NCBI GenBank assembly: GCA_964419055.1
Contig: CAYQNU010000002.1
Span: 186,001-250,000 of the forward strand
Length of the DNA stretch: 64,000 nucleotides
Source of the DNA: CAYQNU01 sp964419055
GTDB taxonomy: Bacteria > Bacteroidota > Bacteroidia > Flavobacteriales_D > Parvicellaceae
Direction of reading: 5' to 3'
The position numbers and the translations under genes were made by a program. Position 1 is the stretch's first letter. Each line of letters opens with the position of its first letter. Below, piece by piece: positions 10,217 through 19,492 of the stretch. The notes below the pieces were generated by a model. The model searched no databases. It had not been told where the DNA came from and saw only the letters and a list, made by a program, of their open reading frames with translations.

Positions 10217-10819
10217 CTAAACGGTAGTTAGAATTAGTTCTTTTTCTTCAATTATTTTTCTTAAATTAATCAATGCATAGCGCATCCTACCTAATGCTGT
10301 GTTGATACTAATATCTTTGGTTTCTGCAATATCTTTAAAACTCATCCCTACGTAATGTCTAAGTTTAATGATTTCTTTTTGATCTTCAGGCAAATTTTCA
10401 ATCAATTGACGCACATCATTATGAATTTGAGTTTGAATTAACTGATCTTCTATATTATCATCTTTTAGGCGCAATACATTAAAAATATCAAACTCATCAT
10501 CTTCATTTCCATTACCTCGACCTGCAATGGGCATTTTGCTCAATCTTCTATAATGATCAATCACTAAATTATGTGAAATGCGCAACACCCAAGGCAAAAA
10601 TTTACCCTCTTCGTTGTATTTACCTCCTTTAAGTGTTTTGATTACTTTTACAAAAGTATCTTGAAAAATATCGTTGGCTATTTCTTCATCTTTAACTAAC
10701 TTAAAGATGTAACCAAACACTTTATTTTTATTTCTATTAAGTAAAAAAGAAAAAGCTTCTTCATTACCACCCATATACAAGGAAACCAATTCTTGGTCCT
10801 CTACTTTAGACAAATTCAT
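10217..10819 (-). CDS. ECF-type RNA polymerase sigma factor
   Basis: The 200-residue protein has sigma-70 region 2 (about residues 20-90, with the DIFQDTFVKVIK core) and region 4 (about 130-185, with LPEDQKEIIKLRHYVGMSFKDIAE and the following helix-turn-helix). There is no region 3, so it is an ECF sigma factor directing transcription of a regulon that cannot be named from here. I chose the ATG at 10819 (MNLSKVEDQE) over an upstream TTG. No anti-sigma gene is adjacent. MITE copy 1 begins right after its stop codon and may act as its transcript end. Confidence 0.9.
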   Translation of the reverse strand: MNLSKVEDQELVSLYMGGNEEAFSFLLNRNKNKVFGYIFKLVKDEEIANDIFQDTFVKVIKTLKGGKYNEEGKFLPWVLRISHNLVIDHYRRLSKMPIAGRGNGNEDDEFDIFNVLRLKDDNIEDQLIQTQIHNDVRQLIENLPEDQKEIIKLRHYVGMSFKDIAETKDISINTALGRMRYALINLRKIIEEKELILTTV

Positions 10820-11023
10820 AAGCAAAATGCTTTAGGTTAATACTGGAATTGAATTTTAAAAGTAGAAGTGAATCTTATAGGCAGAATTTAGATTATTAAT
10901 GATTTATAGATGCGCTGTTTTGGTATAGGTTGCTTACAAAAGCAAATTTATTTTCCAAAAATACAAAAATTTGTATTTCATTTACAAAAAACTTTAAAAA
11001 TTTGTATATTAAATTGTAATACG

Positions 11024-11890
11024 ATGAGTTACCAAATTATTGCAGATAGTGGTTCGACCAAAACAGATTGGGTTTTAGTTAAAGAAAATAAAGTTTTAAA
11101 AGAGATCAGCACCCAAGGTCTCAATCCATATCAACTTTCCTTTAATGAATTAGTTTTGATCATTCAAGAGGATGTATGGCCCGTTTTTCAAACAGAAGTT
11201 TTACATTTAACACAACTTTCGATCTTTTTTTACGGGGCTGGGTGCGGTTCAGAAGAAAAACAAAAGGTCGTAAAGGAAGCCTTACAATTGGTTATACCTG
11301 TTCAAACTATTGAGGTTTTTGATGACATGTTGGGTGCAGCCAGAGCACTTTGTGGTAAAAATATTGGTATAGCTTGTATTCTCGGTACAGGAAGTAATAG
11401 TTGTTGTTATGACGGAAATCGAATTGTAGATAATAGACCTGCGCCAGGTTATGTTTTGGGGGATGAAGGAGGTGGTGCACACCTTGGCAAATTGTTGTTA
11501 ATCGACTTTATAAATGATGAAATGCCTGCTGGGTTAAAAGAAATGATGAAACTTGAATTTTCACTAAGCAACGAAATCATTTATGAAAATGTATATAAAA
11601 GAAATTTTCCTAATCGCTATTTGGCCTCTTTCGCTGTTTTTATAAAGCAAGAAATTAATGGCGAATTTGGATCTTATCTGGAGCAGTTGGTGTTGAATAA
11701 CTTTCAAATATTTTTTAACAAACACATCAAAAAATACGATAAAAAGTGGGGCGCAACGCTACATACAATTGGAAGTGTTGGGTATCATTTTGAAAAAGAA
11801 TTTTTAGAAATAGCCCAACAAAATGGTTATCGAGTAGAAACAAAATTAAAATCTCCCATAAAAGGATTGGTTTTATATCATTCAAGCTAA
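11024..11890 (+). CDS. BadF/BadG-type ATPase, N-acetylglucosamine kinase-like
   Basis: The protein is 288 residues from the ATG at 11024; upstream codons in the same frame have no family similarity. It has the ASKHA phosphate-1 motif ADSGSTKTDW at the N-terminus, the phosphate-2 motif CILGTGSNSC, and the GYVLGDEGGGAHLGK stretch typical of the eukaryote-like N-acetylglucosamine kinase group (Pfam BcrAD_BadFG). The likely role is phosphorylating an amino sugar during cell-wall or chitin sugar recycling, in the cytoplasm. No murein-recycling neighbours are present, so the substrate is inferred from family only. Confidence 0.85.
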   Translation: MSYQIIADSGSTKTDWVLVKENKVLKEISTQGLNPYQLSFNELVLIIQEDVWPVFQTEVLHLTQLSIFFYGAGCGSEEKQKVVKEALQLVIPVQTIEVFDDMLGAARALCGKNIGIACILGTGSNSCCYDGNRIVDNRPAPGYVLGDEGGGAHLGKLLLIDFINDEMPAGLKEMMKLEFSLSNEIIYENVYKRNFPNRYLASFAVFIKQEINGEFGSYLEQLVLNNFQIFFNKHIKKYDKKWGATLHTIGSVGYHFEKEFLEIAQQNGYRVETKLKSPIKGLVLYHSS

Positions 11891-11949
11891 CTCATTTACT
11901 AAATAATGGACATTTAAATCATTAGGGTTATTTAAGGTCTTTTATCCCG

Positions 11950-11969
11950 AATCCAATAGCTATCGGATT
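11950..11969. repeat. short dispersed palindrome (ATAGCTAT core)
   Basis: This is a near-perfect 20-base palindrome, AATCC-N-ATAGCTAT-N-GGATT. Related palindromes lie at 15724-15741, 37201-37220 and 40369-40386. It sits in the 248-base spacer between the kinase and the M16 genes. That spacer otherwise holds only the promoter of the next gene. Confidence 0.5.
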
Positions 11970-12082
11970 AAGTTGATAGGTTATTATTCATTTTCATACC
12001 CTACATTCTATTTTAATTTCATTTTCATTTAAGATCTATTTTTCTTCCATTATTAAGGTTATTTTTCCTTTCATAAAGCAAG

Positions 12083-12114
12083 TTTAGATTATCATTTAAT
12101 TCTTTTTACTTTTG
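12083..12114 (+). promoter_or_regulatory. promoter of the M16 peptidase operon
   Basis: TACTTTTG (12107-12114) matches the Bacteroidota -7 consensus TAnnTTTG. TTTA at 12083-12086, 20 bases upstream, is a near match to the -33 TTTG. The ATG of the first M16 gene follows 24 bases after the -7 box. Confidence 0.6.
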
Positions 12115-12138
12115 TACTTGAAAATTTTAATTTAATGT

Positions 12139-13470
12139 ATGAAAACTAAAAAAATTGGTTTATTTTTTTCTGTAGCCATTTTTTCTCAGAGTTTTTTAGC
12201 ACAGACTAAAGCACCTGCAGGAAGAATTCAATTCGTAGAATACGATTTACCTAATGGAATGCATGTTATTTTGCATCAAGATAATTCTACCCCTGTTGTA
12301 GGAGTATCAGTAATGTACCACGTAGGTTCTAAAAATGAAAATCCTGAAAGAACAGGATTTGCGCACTTTTTTGAACATTTATTGTTTGAAGGCACAAAAA
12401 ATATTGAACGTGGAACTTTTTTTAAATATATAGAAAACGCAGGTGGAAACAATAATGCCAACACTTCAAATGATCGAACTTTCTATTATGAAGTGCTTCC
12501 ATCAAATCAATTGGAATTAGGATTGTGGTTAGAATCCGAACGATTATTACACCCTGTAATTAATCAAGAAGGTGTAGACACTCAAAACGAGGTAGTTAAA
12601 GAGGAAAAAAGATTAAGGATTGATAATCAACCTTATGCTAGCTTTTTGGCAGAAATGGCCAAAAGAGCTTACACGGTTCACCCTTACCGTTGGACAACAA
12701 TTGGGTCAATGGATCATTTAGATGCAGCTACATTGGAAGAATTCCAAGAATTTAACGCAACCTATTATGTTCCCGAAAATGCAGTTCTTTCTATTGCAGG
12801 AGATATTGATATTGAAAAAACCAAACGTTTGATTGAAGGTTATTTCGGACCTATTCCTAGAGGCAAAAAACCAGTGCCTACGGTAACTGTTGTTGAGCCT
12901 CCTTTGAAAGGTGAAATCAGAGATACTGTATATGATAACATTGAACTTCCCGCTGTGATTCAAGCATACCGAATTCCTGCTCAAGGTACTCCTGATTTTT
13001 ACGCTTTGGAAATGTTAACTAAAGTATTATCGTCTGGTGAGAGTAGTCGATTGCATAAAAAAATGGTCGAAACTTCAGAATCTGCCATGTTTGTAGGTAG
13101 TTTCCCTTTCTCTTCTGAAGATCCAGGATTATCATTTATGTTTGCCATTGCCAATGGTGAAAACCAACCTCATACATTAGAAAAAGAAATCAATGAGGAA
13201 TTAGACAGAGTAAAAACCGAATTAATTTCTGATAGAGAGTTTGAAAAAATTAGAAATATGATTGAAAATGACTTCATTTACAATTTTACTTCGATGATCG
13301 GAATTGCCGAAAATTTGGCTAACTATCATATGTATTTTGGTGATGCCAATTTAATCAACACTGAATTAGATCGTTATTTAAAAGTTACAAAAGAAGATAT
13401 TCAGCGTGTTGCCAAAAAATATTTTGTAAAAGAAAACAGCATCACATTGTATTATTTACCTAAAAAATAA
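12139..13470 (+). CDS. M16 family zinc peptidase, catalytic member
   Basis: The protein has 443 residues with a signal peptide ending near FLAQ, so it is periplasmic or lipid-side. The inverted zinc motif HxxEH is intact as H76-F-F-E79-H80, and the distal acidic cluster ENEVVKEEKR-like segment (about residues 149-157) supplies the third ligand. It then carries a second, inactive M16 domain. Members of the family (pitrilysin / processing-peptidase type) form a closed chamber and degrade short peptides. In Bacteroidota it is normally encoded next to a non-catalytic partner, which follows here 36 bases downstream. Confidence 0.93.
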   Translation: MKTKKIGLFFSVAIFSQSFLAQTKAPAGRIQFVEYDLPNGMHVILHQDNSTPVVGVSVMYHVGSKNENPERTGFAHFFEHLLFEGTKNIERGTFFKYIENAGGNNNANTSNDRTFYYEVLPSNQLELGLWLESERLLHPVINQEGVDTQNEVVKEEKRLRIDNQPYASFLAEMAKRAYTVHPYRWTTIGSMDHLDAATLEEFQEFNATYYVPENAVLSIAGDIDIEKTKRLIEGYFGPIPRGKKPVPTVTVVEPPLKGEIRDTVYDNIELPAVIQAYRIPAQGTPDFYALEMLTKVLSSGESSRLHKKMVETSESAMFVGSFPFSSEDPGLSFMFAIANGENQPHTLEKEINEELDRVKTELISDREFEKIRNMIENDFIYNFTSMIGIAENLANYHMYFGDANLINTELDRYLKVTKEDIQRVAKKYFVKENSITLYYLPKK

Positions 13471-13506
13471 ATTGTACCCAATAAGTAGATAATCCTATCC
13501 ACAAAA

Positions 13507-15654
13507 ATGAAAAAAATGAAAATGAAAAATATAAGTTTCGCGTTACTAGCATTGCTATCAAGTACAATTGCTTTTGGTCAAAATCCGAAATCAACTACAA
13601 AAAAAATTGAACCAGTAGTTATCGATCGCTCCAAAGCTCCAGCCGCTGCTCCAGCCGCTGCAATTAATATTGGAGAGCCTGTAAGTTTTACATTAGACAA
13701 CGGATTAAAAGTATTTGTTGTTCAAAATTCTAAATTACCAAAAGTTTCTTTTCAACTTTCTGTTGATATTCCTATATTTTTAGAAGGCAATAAAGTAGGA
13801 ATTTCAGCATTAGCAGGAGAAATGATGGGTGCTGGAACCACCACAAAATCAAAAGCTCAAATTGATGAAGAAATAGATTTTATAGGTGCCGATTTAACTA
13901 CCACTTCAAACGGAATTTATGCTTCATGTTTATCTAAACACGCAGATAAAGTAGTATCGTTAATGGGTGACATTATGTTGAATCCTGCTTTTCCAGCTGA
14001 TGAATTAGAAAAAAAGAAAAAAAGAGCTCAATCCAATCTTAAATCTATCAGTTCTAATGCAGACGCTATTGCAGGTAGAGTGGAAAGTGCTCTGTTGTAT
14101 GGCCCAAATCATCCTTTTGGTGAAATCCAAATGTCCGAACATATAGAGAACATATCAATTGAAGACTGCAAAAAATATTATTCTGATTACTTCAGACCAA
14201 ATATTTCTTATTTAGTTATAGTTGGAGACATTAAACCCGAAAAAGCTAAGGAATTAGCAGACAAATATTTTGGATCTTGGGTTAAAAAAGATGTGGTGAA
14301 AACCGACTTTGGAAAAGCGCAAAGTATTAACGGAGTAAGAGTTGCCTTTGTAAATAAACCTGGTGCTGTTCAATCTGTTGTAAAAGTTATCTATCCTTTA
14401 GATTATAAAGTTGGTTCTGAAGATGCAGCTCCTGTAAGTATAATGACGGGTATTTTTGGAGGGGCTTTTTCTAGCCGATTGAATATGAATTTGAGAGAAA
14501 AAAATGCTTATACCTATGGTGCAAGCGGACGAGTTAATGCTGATCGTTACATCGGTAAATTCTCAGCTGGTGCCAGCGTTAGAAATGATGTAACGGATAG
14601 TGCTGTGGCTCAAATTTTATTTGAAATGAATCAAATGATTAATGCTGATGTAACTGAAGATGAACTTAATAGAAACAAAAATTTCACAACAGGTAATTTT
14701 GCCCTTTCGTTAGAAAGAGATCAAACCATTGCTGGTTTTGCCTTGAATATTGAAAAATTTGGTCTTCCTAAAGACTATTATCAAAATTATTTAACCCGCA
14801 TTGATAAAGTTACGGTGGCCGATGTAAGAGCAATGGCTAAAAAATACATCAAACCCAATAACTGCATTATACTAGTAGTAGGTAATGAACAAGTTGCTCA
14901 GAAATTGAAAAAATTTGCTTCAAACGGAGAAATTGAATTCTATGACTTTAACGGTAAATTAAAACCAAAAGAAGTAAAAACACCTCCAGCAGGTGTTACA
15001 GCTCAAACCATTATTACTGATTATGTATTGACCATAACAAAAACTACTTCCATGAAAGACGCACTTAAAAAAATGAAAAGTGTAAAAGATATGAGCTCTG
15101 TTTTCGAAGGTGAAATTCAAGGTCAAAAATTGAGCATGGAAAATAAAAAATTGGCGCCCAATTTATACAAAGTAGAAATTAAAGTTATGGGTATGACCAT
15201 GCAAAAAATTGTGTGTGATGGCAAAAGAGTCGTTTCAAGTGGAATGCAAGGTAATCAAGAATATAAAGATGCCGAATTAGAAGAAATGAAATCTAACGGT
15301 GCAATGTTCAAAGAAGCAGGTTATTTAGTTTCAGGCTACGAAATCACTTTTAAAGGATATGCTGATATTAATGGGAAAGAAGTATATCATATTGAAACAA
15401 AAGATAAAGCTGGAAATGTAGAGAACGAATACTATGATCCAACCACTAAACTAAAAGTTTATACTTCTTCTACCAAAGAAACACCTCAAGGTCCAATGGA
15501 CATTACAGCTGAATATGCAGATTACAAAGAAGTAAGTGGAATTTTAGTAGCTCACAAACTTTCACAAAGTTTCGGTCCGCAAGTAATTGAATTTGTAGCT
15601 AAAAGTGTTACCGTTAACTCTAAAATAAAATCTTCCGAATTTAAAATTGAATAA
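13507..15654 (+). CDS. M16 family partner protein lacking the zinc motif, with extra C-terminal domain
   Basis: The protein has 715 residues: a signal peptide ending at FGQ, an Ala/Pro-rich linker, then two M16-like domains (about residues 55-480). HxxEH is absent; the equivalent position reads ISALAGEMMGAG, so it cannot bind zinc in the usual way and is likely the structural partner of the preceding enzyme. The R/Y-containing SSRLNMNLREKNAYTYG segment of the C-terminal M16 domain is kept, as in known partner subunits. Residues about 500-715 form an additional beta-rich domain resembling outer-membrane lipoprotein-sorting folds; this is inference. An intrinsic terminator follows. Confidence 0.88.
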   Translation: MKKMKMKNISFALLALLSSTIAFGQNPKSTTKKIEPVVIDRSKAPAAAPAAAINIGEPVSFTLDNGLKVFVVQNSKLPKVSFQLSVDIPIFLEGNKVGISALAGEMMGAGTTTKSKAQIDEEIDFIGADLTTTSNGIYASCLSKHADKVVSLMGDIMLNPAFPADELEKKKKRAQSNLKSISSNADAIAGRVESALLYGPNHPFGEIQMSEHIENISIEDCKKYYSDYFRPNISYLVIVGDIKPEKAKELADKYFGSWVKKDVVKTDFGKAQSINGVRVAFVNKPGAVQSVVKVIYPLDYKVGSEDAAPVSIMTGIFGGAFSSRLNMNLREKNAYTYGASGRVNADRYIGKFSAGASVRNDVTDSAVAQILFEMNQMINADVTEDELNRNKNFTTGNFALSLERDQTIAGFALNIEKFGLPKDYYQNYLTRIDKVTVADVRAMAKKYIKPNNCIILVVGNEQVAQKLKKFASNGEIEFYDFNGKLKPKEVKTPPAGVTAQTIITDYVLTITKTTSMKDALKKMKSVKDMSSVFEGEIQGQKLSMENKKLAPNLYKVEIKVMGMTMQKIVCDGKRVVSSGMQGNQEYKDAELEEMKSNGAMFKEAGYLVSGYEITFKGYADINGKEVYHIETKDKAGNVENEYYDPTTKLKVYTSSTKETPQGPMDITAEYADYKEVSGILVAHKLSQSFGPQVIEFVAKSVTVNSKIKSSEFKIE

Positions 15655-15671
15655 TCTTAACATTCGTTTTC

Positions 15672-15714
15672 AAAAAAAGCCATTTCATTCATTTGAAATG
15701 GCTTTTTTGTTTTA
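15672..15714 (+). terminator. intrinsic terminator of the M16 operon
   Basis: A hairpin at 15679-15702 (GCCATTTCA paired with TGAAATGGC) is preceded by an A-run and followed by seven T. It stands 18 bases after the stop of the second M16 gene. The flanking A and T runs mean it may work on both strands and also end the convergent amidohydrolase transcript. Confidence 0.85.
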
Positions 15715-15723
15715 AATAACGTG

Positions 15724-15741
15724 ATCCGATAGCAATCGGAT
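15724..15741. repeat. short dispersed palindrome (CCGATAGCAATCGG)
   Basis: An 18-base near-palindrome, ATCCGATAGCAATCGGAT, lies between the terminator and the convergent amidohydrolase. It belongs to the same short family as the copies at 11950, 37201 and 40369. Confidence 0.5.
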
Positions 15742-15748
15742 TCAAAAG

Positions 15749-16555
15749 TTATTTTAACTCTTCAATTAATTTCAAAAAAATAGGTTGCAAAAGTTTACGC
15801 ATTTCTGCCGAACGCTTCTCGCTAAAAGTAAGTTCATCATCCTCCAAATAGCAATTCTTAGACATTTCCAATTGTAAAGCATGGATACCATTCATCGGTT
15901 TTCCAAAACTTCTAGTAATGTAACCACCTTTAAAAGGAGTGTTGTGTGTTACCTCAAACTGAGCTGATGAAAGTCCTTTCAATGCGATATCAATTAAATC
16001 ACCATCAGCAGAAGTTAAATCATTATTTCCCAATATTAAATCAGGAAATGCCGAAGCATTTATGGTAGGTACGAATCTTCTAATGGAATGAGCATCCCAA
16101 AGCAGCACCCTATCGTGTGTTTGTTTTAATTCGGTGAGCAAGTCATTTATCTTATTATGATAAGGTAAGTAGTAATTTTCAACTCGATTTTTCAAATCTA
16201 AATCCGTTGGCTGATACTGTTCATCTTTATAAATTGGATTACCAAAAAAATCTGTTGTGGTGGTCAAACCGGTTATGATGCGACCATCGGTATAGAGTGG
16301 ATTGCTTTTTGGATCTCTATTCAAATCAATCACCCACCTAGAATATTTTGCATGAATCATGGTTATTCCCAATTCACTCACAAAATTATACAATTGATGA
16401 ACAAACCAATCGGTATCATCTGGTTGATTCATTTTATCTTCTTTAAACAAGTCTTTCAATTCACTTGGGAAAAGGGTTCCTGAATGAGGTACACTTACTA
16501 CTATCGGAACTTTTTTACCTTTGGGTTCAATAATGTAAAAGGGATCTTGAATCAT
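15749..16555 (-). CDS. N-formylglutamate amidohydrolase family protein
   Basis: The 268-residue protein has no signal peptide. It shows the family landmarks VSVPHSGTLFP near residue 20, DTDWFVHQLY near 43, the RWVIDLNRDP segment near 68 and LWDAHSIRR near 150. This is Pfam FGase, which hydrolyses N-formylglutamate to glutamate and formate in histidine breakdown. No hut genes are adjacent, so it may act on another N-acylated amino acid. It lies 44 bases after the end of the sugar transferase on the same strand. Confidence 0.85.
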   Translation of the reverse strand: MIQDPFYIIEPKGKKVPIVVSVPHSGTLFPSELKDLFKEDKMNQPDDTDWFVHQLYNFVSELGITMIHAKYSRWVIDLNRDPKSNPLYTDGRIITGLTTTTDFFGNPIYKDEQYQPTDLDLKNRVENYYLPYHNKINDLLTELKQTHDRVLLWDAHSIRRFVPTINASAFPDLILGNNDLTSADGDLIDIALKGLSSAQFEVTHNTPFKGGYITRSFGKPMNGIHALQLEMSKNCYLEDDELTFSEKRSAEMRKLLQPIFLKLIEELK

Positions 16556-16599
16556 ACAATTATTAATTTATTTTTACATTTATCTTTTGATGCTGAAAA

Positions 16600-18000
16600 T
16601 TATTTACCACTACCTTTTATAACTATCAACACCGTGTATATCAATATTTTGGCATCTAAAGCCAAGGACATATTTTCTACATATAAAATATCATACTGAA
16701 GGCGCGCCACCATTTGATCTACATTCTCTGCGTATCCATATTTCACTTGGCCCCAAGAAGTTATACCTGGTTTTATTTTTTGTAAATGTTTATAATGTGG
16801 AGCTTTTTCCATAATCTGATCAATATAAAACTGGCGTTCGGGCCTTGGACCAACAATAGACATATCTCCCTTTATGACATTGATAAACTGAGGGATTTCA
16901 TCCAATCGGGTTTTTCGCATTAATCTACCTATTCGGGTAATTCTGCTGTCGGTGGCACTGGATAATTGAGGGCCATTTTTTTCAGCATCGGTGTACATAC
17001 TCCTAAACTTATATATTAAAAAAGGCTTACCAAAATGACCTACTCTTTCTTGTTTGAAAAAAACAGGACCCTTTGAAGTTGATTTAATTATAATGGCTAA
17101 AATAATAAAAGCAGGCAACAATATGATGAGGGCAATAATTGACACCAAAATATCAAAAATTCGCTTAAATGATTGTTGCCAAAATGGCATCAGTTGCTTA
17201 TTTACTTCTATCAAAGGAGCGCCAAAAATAGACGTCATTTTTACCGAACCGGTCAACATATTATAGGTATCAGGGAGGATCTTTATGGTGACTTGAAAAT
17301 CGGATAACTCATTGATTATTTTGTTCAATAAGGTGTGCTCCGAACTTTCTACAGCTATAATTACTTCTTCAATTTGATGCTGTTGTATAACGGCTCTCAT
17401 TTCAGAGTATTTACCAAAAAAAGCAATTCCGGTTTCCATCAATTGCCTATCTACTCCATTAGTACTAACAAAACCTGTAAATATATTTCCTGGGCTATTT
17501 TTTAGACTTTTAATGTCCTTGTATATTTGCAATGCTTTTTCATTGCCTCCTATAATTAAGGTTTTAAAACCAATTTTACCTTTGTGAATCTGTTTTACAA
17601 TGTATGAAGTAATTAATAATCTAGGTAATATTGTAAGCCCTAATTGAAAACCAAAAAGCCAACCAAAAAGCCTGTAATAATCATTGTAATCTTTTATTTC
17701 ATCGTCTAATAACAAAGCAAAAAACAACAATAAACTTCCTAGTAAGGTAGTAATAATGGTTTGCCCAACATCTCTCAATCGATGTCTTTTCAAAACATTG
17801 TGATAATTTCCAATAAGTGTGTAAAAGAGAACCCAACAAATAGGAATAATGATTAAACCGATATAAAAATTGACATCGATTACAAATTCAACTTCTTCAA
17901 TAAAAACCTTACGTGCATAATAAAACAATAGCCACGTCAAAGCAGCCATTATCCAATCAAACATTACGTAAAAAATCACATATTTTCTCTCAACCGTCAA
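16600..18000 (-). CDS. polyprenyl-phosphate sugar-1-phosphate transferase (WcaJ/WbaP type)
   Basis: The protein has 466 residues with four N-terminal membrane helices, a Rossmann-like CoA-binding middle (TLIIGGNEKALQIYKDIK near residue 145), one more helix near 285, then the bacterial sugar transferase domain. That domain shows the motifs GPVFFKQERVG, YKFRSM, KTRLDEIPQFINV and DMSIVGPRPE. It transfers the first sugar-1-phosphate onto undecaprenyl phosphate at the inner membrane, starting exopolysaccharide or O-antigen repeat synthesis. It is isolated from a polysaccharide cluster, although a GT4 glycosyltransferase lies about 2.7 kb away. Confidence 0.92.
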   Translation of the reverse strand: MTVERKYVIFYVMFDWIMAALTWLLFYYARKVFIEEVEFVIDVNFYIGLIIIPICWVLFYTLIGNYHNVLKRHRLRDVGQTIITTLLGSLLLFFALLLDDEIKDYNDYYRLFGWLFGFQLGLTILPRLLITSYIVKQIHKGKIGFKTLIIGGNEKALQIYKDIKSLKNSPGNIFTGFVSTNGVDRQLMETGIAFFGKYSEMRAVIQQHQIEEVIIAVESSEHTLLNKIINELSDFQVTIKILPDTYNMLTGSVKMTSIFGAPLIEVNKQLMPFWQQSFKRIFDILVSIIALIILLPAFIILAIIIKSTSKGPVFFKQERVGHFGKPFLIYKFRSMYTDAEKNGPQLSSATDSRITRIGRLMRKTRLDEIPQFINVIKGDMSIVGPRPERQFYIDQIMEKAPHYKHLQKIKPGITSWGQVKYGYAENVDQMVARLQYDILYVENMSLALDAKILIYTVLIVIKGSGK

Positions 18001-18031
18001 TCCTTCTAAAATATTTTAAAAATCAATACTT

Positions 18032-18922
18032 TTATTGTCTGTAGAAAATTTTAATGTTATCTACATAAACCTCAATTCCATCATACCCATCAGGATTTAA
18101 AACCCTAATATAAATTTCAAAATCATTGGCAACGGGATAAAAAGTAGTTGCATCGGTGAGATACAAATAGGTTTTTTTCCATTGCATCACTCCGTTCGAA
18201 TCGGTAGTCGGATTAAAGGTTATTAGGGGTGTTCTAACGAAGCTGGCTATTTGATCATCTTTACTTAAGATACCCACTTGAAATGAATAATTACATTTAA
18301 AATTAAGCTCCATGTATGCAGGTATATCAATATTTTTAGGCATACCGTCAAAATAAGGTTCATCTGTGCGCATTTCACAAACCAAATGATTGGAATTCAT
18401 CTTAATAACGCCACAGTTTCCTTCAAACAATCCTTGGGTGTTGGCCGAAGTACCTACAAACATTACAGTATCACTTTGATAGTCATCGAATTTAATTCCT
18501 GGATCTTCAAAATCTTCAATCCAAGGTGTGTAATTCACTTCATAAGTAATGTCTGGATTTATACTAAAAATTGAATCTGAAACTAAATTCATTGTTTCAT
18601 TATAAAACGTGTAAAATGGATATGCTGCTCGTTCTCCAGCTACTCCATTCTTCATAATCCCGGCTTTAATTTTTATATTTTGATTACCTTGAGCATGAAT
18701 GGGAACCAAGGCAGGTAGTTCATATACCCCAACCAAATTATCGTTTAAGTAAACCCAACAATCTGTTATTCTGCTGGAAGAAGTGCCATGTGAAGATAAA
18801 GTCGTTAAATTAAATTGTTCAACTTTTACGAAAGCAGGTATTACTTCTGGACGATCAAACAAACCGCAACCTGAAAAAATAAAAGCTATGAGTATAATAA
18901 ATGCGTTAATTATCTTTTTCAC
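18032..18922 (-). CDS. hypothetical lipoprotein
   Basis: Family not recognised by name. The 296-residue protein has a clear lipoprotein signal ending in FSGC (Cys19). The C-terminal half (about 180-296) reads like a jelly-roll or carbohydrate-binding sandwich: YMELNFKCNYSFQVGIL, and at the end a VYVDNIKIF strand common in such modules. It is probably anchored in the outer membrane and exposed to the periplasm or surface. It lies 31 bases upstream of the sugar transferase on the same strand and may be co-transcribed, which would fit a role at the cell envelope. Confidence 0.7.
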   Translation of the reverse strand: MKKIINAFIILIAFIFSGCGLFDRPEVIPAFVKVEQFNLTTLSSHGTSSSRITDCWVYLNDNLVGVYELPALVPIHAQGNQNIKIKAGIMKNGVAGERAAYPFYTFYNETMNLVSDSIFSINPDITYEVNYTPWIEDFEDPGIKFDDYQSDTVMFVGTSANTQGLFEGNCGVIKMNSNHLVCEMRTDEPYFDGMPKNIDIPAYMELNFKCNYSFQVGILSKDDQIASFVRTPLITFNPTTDSNGVMQWKKTYLYLTDATTFYPVANDFEIYIRVLNPDGYDGIEVYVDNIKIFYRQ

Positions 18923-18987
18923 TATTCAAATAATAAAAGATTGATTTCAATTTTAAAGAAACGCAAAGTTATAGTATTTATTTTATT

Positions 18988-19352
18988 AACCTAAGTTCGG
19001 GATAAAATTCAGTTCAAAACGTATGTAAAAGAACAGTTTCGACTAAAAAACAAGAAGGAATAACGGGTTATACCTCATCACAGTAGTTTTTAGTTAATTA
19101 TTTCCCTTTTTGATGCGAGTATAACTGAAACTAATGAATCTTTCTATCGAAAACCTTCAAAGTTTCTATATATTTCAATTGATTTTTGGGAAGAAAATGA
19201 CTTTTAGATGCTGTTAATTGTTCTACTTTAAATAAAAATCAATTATTCTGCGTTGAACTCGTGGTGATTTAGCCCGCTAAAGCCCAACAAATTCGCCTTG
19301 TCTAATTGTTTTTATATAATTTGAACTAAAATCCTTATCCCGAACTCAAGTT
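18988..19352. mobile_element. MITE-like element, copy 2 (365 bp, no ORF)
   Basis: It matches copy 1 (9846-10211) along its full length and in the same orientation, with scattered substitutions. The terminal inverted repeats are better kept here: AACCTAAGTTCGGGATAA at the left against AACTTGAGTTCGGGATAA from the complement of the right end. It fills most of the 570-base spacer between the lipoprotein start and the outer-membrane barrel gene. On the minus strand near the right end both copies keep a short reading frame (ANLLGFSGLNH-x-EFNAE), possibly the relic of a transposase end. Confidence 0.72.
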
Positions 19353-19492
19353 AATAAATCGAATTTAGAGTTCTTCCTATTCTCTACCCTCTTTAATAAA
19401 ACTTGCTGCTTTTTGAATACAACATATCAATAATTATCTTAATATTGTGGCGCACATTAAAATAAATATCTATTTATTTAAACTATTTCATT

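Noticed and set aside
10910..11023. N-terminal extension of the kinase-like protein from the ATG at 10910
   Set aside because: The 38 extra residues are not family-like and lie in a low-complexity AT-rich stretch; the ATG at 11024 fits the family start.
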